This document shows positions 7,498 through 15,279 of a stretch of 49,804 nucleotides of DNA, one piece after another. Source of the DNA: an uncultured Clostridia bacterium. GTDB lineage: Bacteria > Bacillota > Clostridia > Christensenellales > Pumilibacteraceae. Within the stretch, counting starts at the first letter, position 1, and each line of letters opens with the position of its first letter. The notes below the pieces were generated by a model. The model was not told the origin of the DNA. It worked only from the letters and a program-made list of their open reading frames with translations, and did not search any database. A program made the translations under genes and the position numbers. The stretch spans positions 1 to 49,804 of the forward strand of contig CALVTM010000009.1 in assembly GCA_944362615.1 (NCBI GenBank), in the 5' to 3' direction.

Positions 7498-7923
7498 TCA
7501 GTCTTCAACAAGCACGCCCATAGAACGTGCAGTGCCTTTAACCATGCTCATAGCCGCTTCAAGGCTTCCCGCATTAAGATCGGGGAGCTTGATCTTTGCG
7601 ATCTTCTCTACCTGAGCAAGCGTGAGCTTACCTACCTTATCCTTGTTGGGCTTAGCCGAACCGGACTCCACACCCAGCTCTTTCTTGATGAGTACGGGTA
7701 CGGGAGGAGTCTTGAGGATAAAGGTGAAGCTTCTGTCCGAATAAATGCTGATCACCACGGGGATGATCATGCCTTCCTGATCTCTCGTCTTTTCGTTGAA
7801 ATCCTTGGTAAAGCCGGGGATGTTGATACCGTGGGGTCCGAGAGAGGATCCAACAGGAGGTCCCGGGGTGGCTTTACCGGCAGGAAGCTGAAGCTTAACG
7901 ACTGCCTGTAATTTCTTTGCCAT
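7498..7923 (-). CDS. rplK: 50S ribosomal protein L11
   Basis: 141 residues, full length. The N-terminal [26 protein letters not shown] and the C-terminal [14 protein letters not shown] regions are diagnostic. L11 binds the GTPase-associated region of 23S rRNA together with L10. It sits between nusG and rplA in the canonical order. Confidence 0.97.
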   Translation of the reverse strand: MAKKLQAVVKLQLPAGKATPGPPVGSSLGPHGINIPGFTKDFNEKTRDQEGMIIPVVISIYSDRSFTFILKTPPVPVLIKKELGVESGSAKPNKDKVGKLTLAQVEKIAKIKLPDLNAGSLEAAMSMVKGTARSMGVLVED

Positions 7924-8012
7924 TTTTTAGCTCCTTATATAATTGGTATTATATAATCGCGGTGATAACGAATGCGCACGCATTCTCCCGAATTATACTT
8001 GATTGTTCCGGC

Positions 8013-8549
8013 TCAGTTTTCCTCGCCGATCGGCTCTATCTGATAAAGCTCGAGATCGACGGGCGTCTCCCTGCCGAACATGGAGACGGATACACGGCAC
8101 TTCTGACTCTCAGCATCGATACTCTCTATCCTGCCGACAAAGTCCTCAAGCGGACCGTTTATTATCTTGACCATATCACCGGGATTGTAATCCGTCTTCG
8201 CAACGACTTTTTCAAGGTGCATATGACGTACCTCTTCGTCGTTGAGCGGAAGCGGATGTCCCTGCGGACCGACAAAGCCCGTGACGCCTCGCGTGTTGGT
8301 TATGAAGTGCCACATGCTGTCGTTATCGTATTCCATCTTGACGAAAACATAGCAGGGAAACATCTTGCGCTTGACAAGCCGCTGTTTGCCGTTTCTCTCT
8401 TCCATGACCTCTTCCATAGGTATGACTATCTCGTAGAGTCTGTCCGCCTTGTTGTTCTTTTCGAACGCCATCTTGAGGTTCATCTCTACCTGGTTCTCAT
8501 AACCGGAATAGGTGTGGAGCACATACCACTTTGCGTTTTCACTGCCCAT
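8013..8549 (-). CDS. nusG: Transcription termination/antitermination factor NusG
   Basis: 178 residues. The N-terminal NGN domain (KWYVLHTYSGYENQVEMNL, MFPCYVFVKM) binds RNA polymerase, and the C-terminal KOW domain is marked by GDMVKIINGPLEDFVGRIESID. NusG couples polymerase to the ribosome or Rho. It follows secE by 12 bases. Confidence 0.97.
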   Translation of the reverse strand: MGSENAKWYVLHTYSGYENQVEMNLKMAFEKNNKADRLYEIVIPMEEVMEERNGKQRLVKRKMFPCYVFVKMEYDNDSMWHFITNTRGVTGFVGPQGHPLPLNDEEVRHMHLEKVVAKTDYNPGDMVKIINGPLEDFVGRIESIDAESQKCRVSVSMFGRETPVDLELYQIEPIGEEN

Positions 8550-8561
8550 CTTTGCGTTTCC

Positions 8562-8924
8562 TTAACGTATTTCGTCGTTATTGCTTTTGCTCTTTATAAC
8601 TTTATATGCTATAACGCCGGCTATCGCTGCGATCACGAGTACACCGCCCACTATAAGCGCGGCTATCTGCTCTGCGGTCAGAATCTCTCTGTCGCCGAAT
8701 CCAGCCTGGAACAGATTGGTGTATATGAAGTTCAGAAGAAGATCAATACACATCAATATGACAAGGAAGATAACGGTTATCGCAAGCACAGCGCCAAGGC
8801 GTTTCATCGTATCGGCGAAAGTAGGCCAGCTGACCTGCTTGAGCTCACCGAACGTCGCCACAAAGAAATTGGGCTTCTTGGGTCCCTGCTTCTTTGCTGC
8901 GGCTTTGTTGTTCTTATCAGCCAT
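8562..8924 (-). CDS. secE: Preprotein translocase subunit SecE, with extra C-terminal helix
   Basis: 120 residues. After a basic Lys/Asn-rich head comes the SecE signature FGELKQVSWPTFADTMKRLGAV and the essential transmembrane helix (about 44-66). SecE clamps SecY in the translocon. A second hydrophobic helix (about 85-108) follows, with a basic tail. Most Gram-positive SecE proteins are near 60-70 residues with a single helix, so this one is extended. The gene is in the standard rpmG-secE-nusG order. Confidence 0.93.
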   Translation of the reverse strand: MADKNNKAAAKKQGPKKPNFFVATFGELKQVSWPTFADTMKRLGAVLAITVIFLVILMCIDLLLNFIYTNLFQAGFGDREILTAEQIAALIVGGVLVIAAIAGVIAYKVIKSKSNNDEIR

Positions 8925-8933
8925 TTTTTCTCC

Positions 8934-9098
8934 TTACTTCGTCTCTTTATGGACGGTATGCGTTTTGCAGAACTTGCAGTACTTCTTAAGCTCGATACGA
9001 TCGGGATCGTTCTTCTTATTTTTGTAAGTATCGTAATTTCTCTGCTTGCACTGCGTGCATGCAAGAGTGATCTTATTACGGCTCGTATTCTTAGCCAT
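8934..9098 (-). CDS. rpmG: 50S ribosomal protein L33
   Basis: 54 residues, reading [20 protein letters not shown] and ending HTVHKETK. Two CxxC pairs (CTQC, CKFC) make this the zinc-binding form of L33. A GGAGG lies just before the ATG. It is the first gene of the secE-nusG-rplKAJL operon, behind a sigma-A promoter at 9159-9187. Confidence 0.95.
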   Translation of the reverse strand: MAKNTSRNKITLACTQCKQRNYDTYKNKKNDPDRIELKKYCKFCKTHTVHKETK

Positions 9099-9128
9099 GT
9101 CTCCCTCCGCTTGTATTTACAGTCAAAA

Positions 9129-9155
9129 ATAGCACCCCTTACTCGAAGGTGCTAT
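9129..9155 (-). promoter_or_regulatory. Hairpin at the 5' end of the rpmG operon mRNA
   Basis: Minus strand: ATAGCACC pairs with GGTGCTAT, followed by TTTTTGAC. The expected transcription start (about 9152) falls within the first arm, so this is either a 5'-terminal stabilising hairpin or a very early attenuator. Confidence 0.5.
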
Positions 9156-9158
9156 ATA

Positions 9159-9187
9159 ATGTTATCAGATACAAAAACAATAGTCAA
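9159..9187 (-). promoter_or_regulatory. Promoter of the rpmG-secE-nusG-rpl operon
   Basis: Minus strand: -35 TTGACT (9182-9187), 17-base spacer, -10 TAACAT (9159-9164). Confidence 0.65.
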
Positions 9188-9456
9188 CTAAAATCATTCA
9201 ACATTCCGAAAAATTTTTACAAATTTACCTGCGCTTACCGTCAGATCTGCGGCTGTGCGACAGATATCCGGCATGACTTAAGCGCTTCCGGCGGAAACGG
9301 AGCGGCAGAAAAGATCGCCGGTCGGTAAAACCGTTTATCCCTGCCGGCAAAACAACCGGCATGAAAAAAGAGGCTGCCGCCGTCACAGCAGAGGCAAGCC
9401 CCTTTCGTATCATATGATTTTTAAGCCCGCGCCGCTTTCGCGCGAACCGCCGTCCG
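9188..9456. other. Intergenic region without recognised features
   Basis: This stretch lies between the ribosomal promoter and the DegV gene. A 62-codon frame on the minus strand lacks a good ribosome binding site and any family resemblance. No tRNA or clear terminator is seen. Confidence 0.4.
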
Positions 9457-10332
9457 TCACATAAGCCGGCTGTTAGCCTCGAACAGTATACCGATCGTAC
9501 CTGCCCCGGTATGCGCGCCTATGACCGGACCTATCCAGCCAGTCTGGACAATCGCTCCAGGAAACGCCTGTTCGATAGCCTCTTTTACCTCTTCAGCCTT
9601 GTCTTCGGCGTCCGCCTGAGCTATCCAGAACTTCTTCTTGTTCGGTTCGGTGCAGTACTCCGTTATATGGTCAAGCACCATTTTAAGCGCTTTTTTCCAG
9701 CCCAGGGGCTTCTTGTATACCTGGAGTTTGCCCGCATCGTCAAACACGATAAGCGGTTTTATCTTAAACATGGAGCCGACTACCGCCGCCGCCGAGCTTA
9801 TGCGGCCGCCGCGCTTGAGATGGAAAAGGTCGTCCGCTATTACATACACCTGTATACGGTGACTGTAAGCCCGAAGCGCCTCAGCGGCGGTTGACGCCGC
9901 CTCGCCCTGGTCACGCAGACGGAGCGCCATTTCAAATACCGGCATTTCCGCCTGAGTCGCCGCAAGAGAATCAACGACATAAACACGCGAATCCGGATGC
10001 TTCTCCATAAAGCTCTCCGCCGCCTTGCATGCGGAAGAATACGTCTCGCTCAGTCCGCTCGATAATGTCAGATGGACAATATCGGTAGGGCCTGTCCTCG
10101 CAATGACTTTTTCCCAGAATTCCTCATGCGTAAAAGGATTTATCTGGCTTGTTACGGGCATAGCGCCCGCACGGATCTTATCGTAAAACTCCTTGAATTT
10201 ATCACTGTCCGAAAAGTCGTCCTCATAAGTGACACCGTCTATGGCGTACGTTAAAGGTACCCAGTATACGCCCAGCTTATCCAGCTCGGAACGGAACACA
10301 TCAACGGCACTATCGGTGGTCAAAGTAAACAT
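9457..10332 (-). CDS. DegV family fatty-acid-binding protein
   Basis: 291 residues, the usual DegV length. It opens with FTLTTDSAVDV (the T-DS fatty-acid head-group region), has PVTSQINP and HLTLSSGLSETYSSA, and ends in a C-terminal domain. Family members bind a single fatty acid; some act as FakB, presenting it to the kinase FakA. No kinase is nearby, so that role is only possible. ATG 10332 is chosen because AAAGGAAG lies eight bases before it; further in-frame ATGs upstream would put this ribosome binding site inside the gene. Confidence 0.88.
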   Translation of the reverse strand: MFTLTTDSAVDVFRSELDKLGVYWVPLTYAIDGVTYEDDFSDSDKFKEFYDKIRAGAMPVTSQINPFTHEEFWEKVIARTGPTDIVHLTLSSGLSETYSSACKAAESFMEKHPDSRVYVVDSLAATQAEMPVFEMALRLRDQGEAASTAAEALRAYSHRIQVYVIADDLFHLKRGGRISSAAAVVGSMFKIKPLIVFDDAGKLQVYKKPLGWKKALKMVLDHITEYCTEPNKKKFWIAQADAEDKAEEVKEAIEQAFPGAIVQTGWIGPVIGAHTGAGTIGILFEANSRLM

Positions 10333-10472
10333 CCTCATAACTTCCTTTGTTTTATTTGAAATGTCACACTCCATCATCGTCATCGAACGCCATGGAACAT
10401 AAACTTTTCATAAACATATTATACTATATACGGCAAGTATTTTCAAGTGTTTTGCACAATTACGCAGTAACA

Positions 10473-10751
10473 TTATTTTTTGCACCTATCACCCGCCCGG
10501 GCGGAAGCGCGGCGGGCATACTTGATCCGCGTTGCTTCGCCTCCGCGCAGATGACGCTCCGCAAGATTGGTCTCCAGTACCTTGCGCACCTGCCCGGCAA
10601 GCGTCGCATTTACCTTCATCAGTCTGTCCGTTACAGCTTTATGTACCGTCGATTTCGCAATCCCGTACTTCTTAGCCGCGCCCCGTACCGTATCGCCCGT
10701 TTCAGCGATATATTTCCCCAGCATAACCGCCCTCTCGTCAAAATATTCCAT
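10473..10751 (-). CDS. spoIIID: Sporulation transcriptional regulator SpoIIID
   Basis: 92 residues. The HTH RGAAKKYGIAKSTVHKAVTDRL and the downstream NLAERHLRGGEATRIKY match SpoIIID, the mother-cell DNA-binding protein that switches the sigma-E programme towards sigma-K. The basic C-terminal tail is typical. No Shine-Dalgarno is seen; the ATG lies six bases after a sigma-E-like -10 element. Its presence marks an endospore former. Confidence 0.95.
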   Translation of the reverse strand: MEYFDERAVMLGKYIAETGDTVRGAAKKYGIAKSTVHKAVTDRLMKVNATLAGQVRKVLETNLAERHLRGGEATRIKYARRASARAGDRCKK

Positions 10752-10757
10752 AATCGT

Positions 10758-10786
10758 ATATATGACGGAGATGCCCCGAATATTAC
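10758..10786 (-). promoter_or_regulatory. Candidate sigma-E promoter of spoIIID
   Basis: Minus strand: GTAATATT (10779-10786), 14-base spacer, CATATAT (10758-10764), close to the sigma-E pattern (ATATT, 13-14 bases, CATAcAnT). In Bacillus, spoIIID is a sigma-E gene. Six bases then lead to the ATG. Confidence 0.5.
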
Positions 10787-10910
10787 CTTGTTTTATCCAT
10801 TATGCTCTATTTTTACGCGCGCTGTCCGTTTAAATACAAATGGTTTGCCGCACCATCGGCTACCGAAACGACTACCAAAGACTGCTGCCGGAAATGCTGC
10901 CGGAAAAATA

Positions 10911-10939
10911 AAAGTGAAGTTCCTTGAGGAGTTTCACTT
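10911..10939. terminator. AGTGAA-stem terminator between spoIIID and prs
   Basis: AAAGTGAAGTTCC pairs with GGAGTTTCACTTT through two G-U pairs, around TTGA. It is followed by TTTTATC on the plus strand and by T-rich sequence on the minus strand, where it would end the glmU-prs transcript. Confidence 0.75.
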
Positions 10940-10977
10940 TTTATCGGTTCATTTAAACTTTAAGTGCGGACTCATGA

Positions 10978-11949
10978 TCAGTCATAGATCACGCTGAACG
11001 GCGAGTCGCTGAAAATGCTCTTGATACCCTTTGCAAAAATAGGCGCAACGGAAAGCGGTACGAGCTTGGAGAGGTGGAAGCCCTCGGGCGGCTCAATCGT
11101 ATTAAGCATATAGAGCTTTTCGATGTACGAATTTTCAAGACGTTCGCACGCGGGTCCGGAAAGGACACCGTGAGTGCAGCACGCGTATACCTTTTTTGCT
11201 CCGCCTACTTCAACGAGCGCTTTTGCACCCTGAGTTATCGTGCCTGCCGTATCTATCATATCGTCCACGATAAGGCATACCTTACCGCGCACGTCGCCCA
11301 CTATGTTCATGACTTCCATGACGTTAGCCTTGGGACGGCGCTTGTCCACGATTGCAAGCGGAGTGCCGAGTTTTTCACCCATGCGGCGCGCACGTGCAAC
11401 CGAACCGACGTCCGGCGAAACGGTTATCAGCTCGTCGTTTTCCATCGCCTCTTTGCAGAAATCCTGCTTCTTTATCTCGTTGCCGAGAATGGGAATACCG
11501 ATAAGATGATCGACGGGAATATTGAAAAAGCCCTGTATCTGGTTCGCATGAAGATCCATTGTAAGGAGTCTGTCCGCACCGGCAACCGTGATAAGATCGG
11601 CAACAAGTTTAGCCGTAATGGGATCACGCGGGCGCGCTTTTCTGTCCTGACGCGCGTAACCGAAATACGGTATGACGGCGGTTATACGACCGGCACTCGC
11701 ACGCTTGAGCGCGTCTATGATAACAAGGAGTTCCATAAGGTTATCATTGACGGGCGCAGACGTCGACTGTACGACGAATACGTCGCTTCCTCTGACCGAC
11801 TCGCCTATGTGGCAGGCACATTCGCCGTCCGAGAACTTGCCTATCTCGATCTTACCGAGGCTCATTCCGAGGTTATCGGCTATTTCCTTGGCAAGGCGCG
11901 GGCATCCGTTACCCGCAAAAATCTTGATCTGATTGCCATGTACGTTCAT
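10978..11949 (-). CDS. prs: Ribose-phosphate pyrophosphokinase (PRPP synthetase)
   Basis: 323 residues, full length. Signatures include KFSDGECACHIGESVRG, the ATP loop IPYFGYARQDRK, the metal His in TMDLHANQIQGFF, and the PRPP-binding IVDDMIDTAGTI. It makes PRPP from ribose-5-phosphate and ATP for nucleotide, His and Trp synthesis. It lies 42 bases after glmU, the standard Bacillota pairing, and ends in the hairpin at 10911-10939. The ribosome binding site is weak and distant (AAAGGAC). Confidence 0.97.
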   Translation of the reverse strand: MNVHGNQIKIFAGNGCPRLAKEIADNLGMSLGKIEIGKFSDGECACHIGESVRGSDVFVVQSTSAPVNDNLMELLVIIDALKRASAGRITAVIPYFGYARQDRKARPRDPITAKLVADLITVAGADRLLTMDLHANQIQGFFNIPVDHLIGIPILGNEIKKQDFCKEAMENDELITVSPDVGSVARARRMGEKLGTPLAIVDKRRPKANVMEVMNIVGDVRGKVCLIVDDMIDTAGTITQGAKALVEVGGAKKVYACCTHGVLSGPACERLENSYIEKLYMLNTIEPPEGFHLSKLVPLSVAPIFAKGIKSIFSDSPFSVIYD

Positions 11950-11991
11950 GTTGTTTTTTCTCTTGTCCTTTCGTTATTGGGGAACGAAACC

Positions 11992-13137
11992 TTATGTTCC
12001 GCTGTTCGCATCCGTGTCACCGGACGCTGTCCTGTTATCTTCCGCTTTGCGCGTAAACGCATTGTTTTGCCAATCATTCTTGATCGTCGTCATCGCACGA
12101 CTTATCGCAAGTGCGTTTTCGGGTACGTCCGACGTGATGACCGATCCTGCCGCTATAAATGCCCCGTTTCCTATGTGGAGCGGCGCGACAAGTGTTGAAT
12201 TGCTTCCAACGAATACCTTTTTCCCCAACGTCGTTCTGCGTTTTGTCGCTCCGTCATAGTTGGCGAATACGACGCCCGCACCTATATTGCAGTCCTCGCC
12301 GATGTCGGCGTCACCCACGTAAGTCAGGTGGCAGACTTTCGTGCCTGCTCCGATACGGCTGTTTTTTATCTCAACGTAATTCCCTATCTTCGCGCCCGTG
12401 CCTATGCGCGTACCCGCACGGAGATGCGCGTGCGGTCCGATCTCCGCATTCCTGCATACAAGCGCGCTTTCGAGATTGCTTGAGATCACTTTAACTCCGC
12501 TTTCAATGACTGAGGAGTCAAGCTCGCAGTGAGCTCCTATGACCGCCCCGGAACGTATCACGCTCTTGCCTTTTATGACACTGTAAGGACCTATCTTCGC
12601 ACCCGGTTCTATCACCGCATACGCATCGATAAGTACGGTAGCAGGGTCTTCCAACTCCACGCCCGCGCTCATATGATAATAATTTATCCGCGAACGCATG
12701 ATATCCGAAGCGTACGCAAGCTGATTATAGTTGAATACGGTCAGAAAGTCCTCATCACCCATTGCCATGACTCTTGTCGCTTTCAGCTCATCGCATATTT
12801 TCGCATAGCCGGTGTTGAGTACCCAGCCTCGCGGGAGCCTCAGAGCATTCATATCTTCGTCGCGGAAACGGTTTATGCTTTCGTTAATCGCCGAGTACGT
12901 TATCAGCGGCGTATCAGAATAGAGCACTACGGTGATACATTTTGCAAAAGAAAGAAGAGGACGGATGACGGGCAGTATGTCGTCACCCTCCATATAATCA
13001 GCGCTCACCGTTTCCATGCCGCGCATTGCTCCGATCACCCATTGTTCAAGCGTTCTTCCGAGCAGTCTGCTGTCGGCATCAGGCTTATCGCTCCCCCTGT
13101 TCGTACGAAGCACTATGATTTTTACATCATCATTCAC
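11992..13137 (-). CDS. glmU: GlmU-like glucosamine-1-phosphate acetyltransferase with degenerate N-domain
   Basis: 381 residues against about 450-460 for GlmU. The C-terminal left-handed beta-helix is intact, with hexapeptide repeats and the acetyltransferase region GIGAGTKVCHLTYVGDAD-type, FANYDGATKRRTTLG and FVGSNSTLVAP. The N-terminal pyrophosphorylase domain is short and lacks the LxGGxGTRM nucleotide loop; only YSDTPLIT (for GDxPLLT) and the domain-linker helix remain. It probably acetylates GlcN-1-P, while uridyl transfer is doubtful. GTG 13137 is chosen: the in-frame ATG at 13158 lies upstream of a perfect -10, so it would not be transcribed. Operon with prs. Confidence 0.85.
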   Translation of the reverse strand: MNDDVKIIVLRTNRGSDKPDADSRLLGRTLEQWVIGAMRGMETVSADYMEGDDILPVIRPLLSFAKCITVVLYSDTPLITYSAINESINRFRDEDMNALRLPRGWVLNTGYAKICDELKATRVMAMGDEDFLTVFNYNQLAYASDIMRSRINYYHMSAGVELEDPATVLIDAYAVIEPGAKIGPYSVIKGKSVIRSGAVIGAHCELDSSVIESGVKVISSNLESALVCRNAEIGPHAHLRAGTRIGTGAKIGNYVEIKNSRIGAGTKVCHLTYVGDADIGEDCNIGAGVVFANYDGATKRRTTLGKKVFVGSNSTLVAPLHIGNGAFIAAGSVITSDVPENALAISRAMTTIKNDWQNNAFTRKAEDNRTASGDTDANSGT

Positions 13138-13143
13138 TTTATC

Positions 13144-13172
13144 ATTATATGTTTCCACGGGGGAAAAGTCAA
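13144..13172 (-). promoter_or_regulatory. Promoter giving a leaderless glmU-prs mRNA
   Basis: Minus strand: -35 TTGACT (13167-13172), 17-base spacer, -10 TATAAT (13144-13149), then exactly six bases to GTG 13137. Confidence 0.75.
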
Positions 13173-13415
13173 GTGTTTGACCGTGGGTGTTTTTGCCGTT
13201 ATATGCCGCGTAATTGCATTTTTACAATCTGCGCCGCCATACGGCAAAGCTTGCTCATATGCGAATATGACGTGCGTTTCCGACTGGCGCCGATAACGTG
13301 CCGTCTCGGATACAGACAATGTCTGACGCCGGCGTAAGAGCCCGGCAAACCATATTTAAGCAGCAGAGCAAATCGCTGTTTTGAGCCGTTTTATCCGCGT
13401 GCGGACAAATCAAAA

Positions 13416-13438
13416 GCCGCTTCTGTTTCCGAAGCGGC
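13416..13438 (-). terminator. Terminator of the yycJ-tadA operon
   Basis: GCCGCTTC pairs with GAAGCGGC around TGTTTCC; on the minus strand it is followed by TTTTGATTTG, 14 bases past the tadA stop. Confidence 0.8.
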
Positions 13439-13451
13439 CGCTTAATACCCG

Positions 13452-13946
13452 TTATTCGTCTGTTTCCTGCTCCGTCTTATCCCCCTTGGGATGCTTCACC
13501 CGCCTTGCCCTGAAAAATTCCGTAAGCATGGACGCGCACTCGCACTCCATAAGTCCGCCTTCCGCAGGCGCTCTATGATTGAACACCGGATCATCCGTCA
13601 GGCTCTTTACCGTACCCGCGCAACCGAACCGCTTATCATACGCGCCGTAGCGCACGCGCTTTATGCGTGAAAGCACTATCGCCCCCGCGCACATCACGCA
13701 CGGTTCTTTCGTGACGTAAAGCTCGCAACCTTCGAGATTCCAGTGCCCGAGTTTTTTGCCCGCTTTGCGCAGAGCCATTATTTCCGCGTGAGCGGTCGGA
13801 TCGCATTTTGTCGTGCGCTCGTTGTGCGCGCGCGCAATTATCTTTCCGTCCGCGACTATGACGGCACCGACGGGGACTTCGCTTTTGCTCTCCGCCTTAC
13901 GCGCCTCTGCTATCGCCGCTTTCATGAATTTCTCTTCCTGAGTCAT
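13452..13946 (-). CDS. tadA: tRNA-specific adenosine deaminase
   Basis: 164 residues. Zinc-deaminase motifs: H53-A-E55 (TAHAE) and PCVMCAGA with Cys83 and Cys86; EVPVGAV at 23-29 is typical of TadA. It converts A34 of tRNA-Arg(ACG) to inosine. The ATG directly follows the stop of the M14 peptidase gene, whose last codons supply the GGAGGA ribosome binding site. A charged C-terminal tail (HPKGDKTEQETDE) is dispensable-looking. Confidence 0.94.
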   Translation of the reverse strand: MTQEEKFMKAAIAEARKAESKSEVPVGAVIVADGKIIARAHNERTTKCDPTAHAEIMALRKAGKKLGHWNLEGCELYVTKEPCVMCAGAIVLSRIKRVRYGAYDKRFGCAGTVKSLTDDPVFNHRAPAEGGLMECECASMLTEFFRARRVKHPKGDKTEQETDE

Positions 13947-14795
13947 TTATCCTCCGCCGCTCTCCCGCGCGCACATTTCCGCAAGCATGAGAGGCAGCCA
14001 AATGTTCTTTTCCTCGCCGTCAAGATCCTTTTCGGTAAGCGGATGAGAATGCGTATCGCCTATCACCTCCACAGTGAGAGCTGTTATCCCCAGCCGGCTG
14101 ATGCACCAGTCCTTATATCCGCCCGCGCTCCCGAGATCACCTCCGACGACACGGTACCCGAGCATCGTTCCGACGGCTTCGGCTATGCGCCTGTCGCGCT
14201 CGAGAGCTCGCCCCGTCTGACCGAATTCATAATACACTTCTCTTCCGAGAGCGTGATAACTTACCGTAAGCACGGGTCTGACCTTTCTCGTCATACGGGC
14301 AAGCGCCGCCGTCTCCGGCTCGCTTTCGGGCGCGGCGCCTATGTATGACGACGGTGCGGGGCGTCGGACATTACCTTTGCCGCTTCCCCAGCGCGCGTCA
14401 AAATTGCAGTTGAGATCCACGCCGGAAGCGTTGGCTTTCCACAGCGAAAAGTCGCTTCTGCCGCCGTTTATCCGAAGCAACTCCGAAGCGTTCGGGAATA
14501 CTCCCGCGCCTTTTTGAGCAAGCGTTACGCCGTCCGGGTTCATCATCGGCACAAAGTATATGCCTAACGGGAGTTTTTCGCGAAGCATCGTCATTGCCTG
14601 ACGCACGACGATACGGCTCGTGACCCATTCCCGCGCGTGGATACCGCCGTGTATTAGGAGCTGATCGCCGCTTTTCGGACCTATATGAAAGCAGATAATA
14701 TGCGCACCGAAACGAGATCTGCCTATGCTTCCGCATTCCGCGCCGCTACGGCACAACCGGCAACAGTCCTCACGAAGATCGTTATAAACGTACAT
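13947..14795 (-). CDS. M14-family zinc carboxypeptidase/endopeptidase
   Basis: 282 residues with M14 catalytic features: H53xxE56 in IHAREW, MNPDG, third ligand H181 in SYHALG, and general base Glu243 in LTVEV. The usual DLNRNF reads GVDLNCNF here, so the Arg that binds a C-terminal carboxylate is Cys130. This suggests a substrate unlike that of plain carboxypeptidases, for example gamma-D-Glu-diaminopimelate in cell-wall peptides. No signal peptide is seen. A TATAAT lies five bases before the ATG but without a -35. It follows rlmH by 34 bases. Confidence 0.85.
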   Translation of the reverse strand: MYVYNDLREDCCRLCRSGAECGSIGRSRFGAHIICFHIGPKSGDQLLIHGGIHAREWVTSRIVVRQAMTMLREKLPLGIYFVPMMNPDGVTLAQKGAGVFPNASELLRINGGRSDFSLWKANASGVDLNCNFDARWGSGKGNVRRPAPSSYIGAAPESEPETAALARMTRKVRPVLTVSYHALGREVYYEFGQTGRALERDRRIAEAVGTMLGYRVVGGDLGSAGGYKDWCISRLGITALTVEVIGDTHSHPLTEKDLDGEEKNIWLPLMLAEMCARESGGG

Positions 14796-14829
14796 ATCCC
14801 ATTATATGCAGTAAGTTTTACGTTTAATG

Positions 14830-15279
14830 TTATTTGTGGTAAGAAGTCCCCGCGGTGATCGTAAACGCGCGGTACAGCTGCTCCGCGGCTATCAGACGCA
14901 TCAGACGGTGAGGGAAAGTCATGCGTCCGAACGATACGCGGCAGTCTGCGCGGCGTCTGACGGCATCCGTCACTCCGCGGCTGCCGCCGATTACGAACTG
15001 CACCTTGTCCGACGTGAGATAAGCCTTGTCTATCGTATCCGCAAGCTGCTCGCTCGTAAAAAGCGCGCCGCCTATGTCCGCAAGTATGACATAGCCGCTC
15101 ATTGCCGAGAGCAGCTCTTTGCTCTCTTCGTCTGCGGCGCGTCCGTCGTCCTGTCTGTCCGGTATCTCGCGCACGCTGACCGAGCAATACCTGCCCAGCC
15201 GTTTAAGATATTCGTCTATGCCGTCGTTGATATACCTTTCCTTTATCTTACCGACGCACAATATTTCCAGTTTTTTCAT
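14830..15279 (-). CDS. rlmH: 23S rRNA (pseudouridine1915-N3)-methyltransferase RlmH
   Basis: 149 residues, close to the usual 155-160. SPOUT features: LEILCVGKIKERYI, the SAM-binding FVIGGSRGVTDAVRR, and the C-terminal FGRMTFPHRLMRLIAAEQLYRAFTI knot. It methylates pseudouridine 1915 in helix 69. ATG 15279 overlaps the CPBP stop by four bases (ATGA), implying translational coupling; in-frame ATG 15312 would add a non-family extension. Confidence 0.95.
   Translation of the reverse strand: MKKLEILCVGKIKERYINDGIDEYLKRLGRYCSVSVREIPDRQDDGRAADEESKELLSAMSGYVILADIGGALFTSEQLADTIDKAYLTSDKVQFVIGGSRGVTDAVRRRADCRVSFGRMTFPHRLMRLIAAEQLYRAFTITAGTSYHK

Noticed and set aside
7917..9191. 424-codon plus-strand frame opposite nusG-secE-rpmG
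   Set aside because: The conserved minus-strand genes explain the open frame; the translated protein matches nothing and lacks a ribosome binding site.
9225..9413. 62-residue minus-strand protein
   Set aside because: No ribosome binding site, biased composition and no family resemblance.
11074..12198. 374-codon plus-strand frame opposite prs and glmU
   Set aside because: Antisense to two recognised genes, with no start signals.
13134..13319. 61-residue minus-strand frame upstream of glmU
   Set aside because: It runs through the glmU promoter and has no start signals.
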